From a bacterium (GTDB taxonomy: Bacteria > JACRDZ01 > JAJRWM01), in assembly GCA_024276815.1 (NCBI GenBank), contig JAJRWM010000045.1, positions 1 to 6,162 of the forward strand: 6,162 nt of DNA, given 5' to 3'. Under the pieces are notes generated by a model that saw nothing but the letters and a program-made list of their open reading frames with translations, did not search any database and was not told where the DNA came from. The number at the start of each line of letters is the position of its first letter. Position 1 is the stretch's first letter. The translations under genes were made by a program, and so were the position numbers. Of this stretch, positions 5,927-6,162 are shown piece by piece.

Positions 5927-5933
5927 GTTCTAA
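5920..5933. promoter_or_regulatory. Palindrome on the P1 -10 element
   Basis: TTAGAA TG TTCTAA is a perfect 6-bp inverted repeat with a 2-bp spacer. It spans the -10 to the predicted transcription start, a classic repressor position. The regulator is unknown. Confidence 0.4.
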
Positions 5934-5988
5934 CTTCTTTTAGTCGGTTAGCTGAAATGCTCTGCTTGATTATGTTATATATATCAAC

Positions 5989-6011
5989 CAGTTGGCTGAA
6001 GTTGAGCCGGT
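5989..6011 (+). promoter_or_regulatory. Leader hairpin downstream of P1
   Basis: GTTGGCT (5991-5997) pairs with AGCCGGT (6005-6011), with three G-U pairs, around a 7-nt loop. It could sit inside a larger domain closed by ACCAG with CTGGT (about 6033-6037) and by TATATAT with ATATATA further out. This is possible leader structure; it was not folded by computer. Confidence 0.3.
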
Positions 6012-6026
6012 CGTGCGAGGCGGAGA

Positions 6027-6056
6027 TTGCCTGCTGGTCGCCGGTTATGAGATAAT
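6027..6056 (+). promoter_or_regulatory. Possible second promoter P2 of the right-edge gene
   Basis: TTGCCT (6027-6032), 18 bp, then GATAAT (6051-6056) with an upstream TGA giving an extended -10. It is weaker than P1. It would give a short leader of about 85 nt beginning near 6063, which keeps only the last hairpin region. Confidence 0.35.
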
Positions 6057-6064
6057 ATATACAG

Positions 6065-6128
6065 AAAATCTTGTTCAGGCGTTGATCTTTTATCTCCTGA
6101 TCAAGCTAAAATTGAGAAAAAAGATTTT
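6065..6128 (+). promoter_or_regulatory. Two competing hairpins just upstream of the ribosome binding site
   Basis: Form I pairs CTTGTTCAGG (6070-6079) with CCTGATCAAG (6096-6105), ten positions with one T-T mismatch. Form II pairs AAAATCTT (6065-6072) with AAGATTTT (6121-6128) and TTGATC (6082-6087) with GATCAA (6099-6104). The two forms share bases and exclude each other. Form II ends only a few bases before the GGGAGG site, so it could affect initiation. The pairings are seen; a switch is inference. Confidence 0.4.
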
Positions 6129-6147
6129 TAAAGGGAGGTGAGTTCTA

Positions 6148-6162
6148 CTGAAAACTTACGAA
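6148..6162 (+). CDS. First codons of a gene cut by the right edge, possibly a ribosomal protein
   Basis: A strong GGGAGGT site (6133-6139) is followed by CTG AAA ACT TAC GAA. In this frame a TGA (6139-6141) lies three codons before the CTG and only GTT and CTA lie between, so the start is the CTG or a codon beyond the window. A start M-K-T-Y-E would suit ribosomal protein S6 (which typically begins xxYE) or L13 (which often begins MKTY). Both genes often have structured leaders, as here. Five codons cannot settle the identity. Confidence 0.4.

Noticed and set aside
5957-6055. 32-codon plus-strand ORF in the leader (possible leader peptide)
   Set aside because: It has no Shine-Dalgarno before the ATG and overlaps the possible P2 promoter and leader hairpins. 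There is no positive evidence of translation.

Overview
The window holds an accD-folC-tal-lptD gene run on the minus strand, the 5' end of a further minus-strand gene at the left edge, and the first codons of a divergent plus-strand gene at the right edge. LptD, the outer-membrane lipopolysaccharide translocon, points to a diderm, LPS-making bacterium. Strong GGAGG-type ribosome binding sites, several non-ATG starts (TTG, GTG, apparently CTG) and moderate GC are consistent with an uncultured or candidate-phylum diderm or a diderm Firmicute. I cannot fix the lineage from this sequence.

Layout, in minus-strand transcription order from the right. accD (start at 5583) has an extended -10 promoter at 5667-5693 with a small palindrome over the predicted transcription start. 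folC starts one base after the accD stop. The transaldolase/FSA gene follows 18 nt later behind a near-perfect Shine-Dalgarno. lptD follows after a 209-nt gap. After a 205-nt gap comes a GTG-initiated reading frame that runs off the left edge. All spacings and orientations fit one transcription unit of housekeeping and envelope genes: malonyl-CoA for fatty acids and lipid A acyl chains, folate polyglutamylation, sugar-phosphate shuffling, and LPS export.

The most unusual part is the DNA around lptD. Both gaps (about 114-318 and 2557-2765) are filled by copies of one short structured repeat in the same orientation. The copies are about four-fifths identical and are built of small triloop hairpins. 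Where two copies differ in a stem, both arms have changed together. The copy upstream of lptD also carries three 31-bp tandem units and a perfect 14-bp inverted repeat whose outer arm contains the tal stop codon. This looks like a MITE/REP-like family living inside an operon, not a gene.

The right-hand intergenic region (5584-6147) is a divergent control region. It contains the accD promoter, a terminator-like hairpin with a T-run (5780-5801), a consensus sigma-70-type plus promoter (5898-5926) with a palindrome on its -10, a weaker second promoter (6027-6056), and a roughly 215-nt leader with competing hairpins ending at a strong Shine-Dalgarno. The gene it drives has only five codons in view (CTG AAA ACT TAC GAA). 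Its start is compatible with ribosomal protein S6 or L13, but this is a guess. I see nothing specific at 5694-5779 or 5802-5897.
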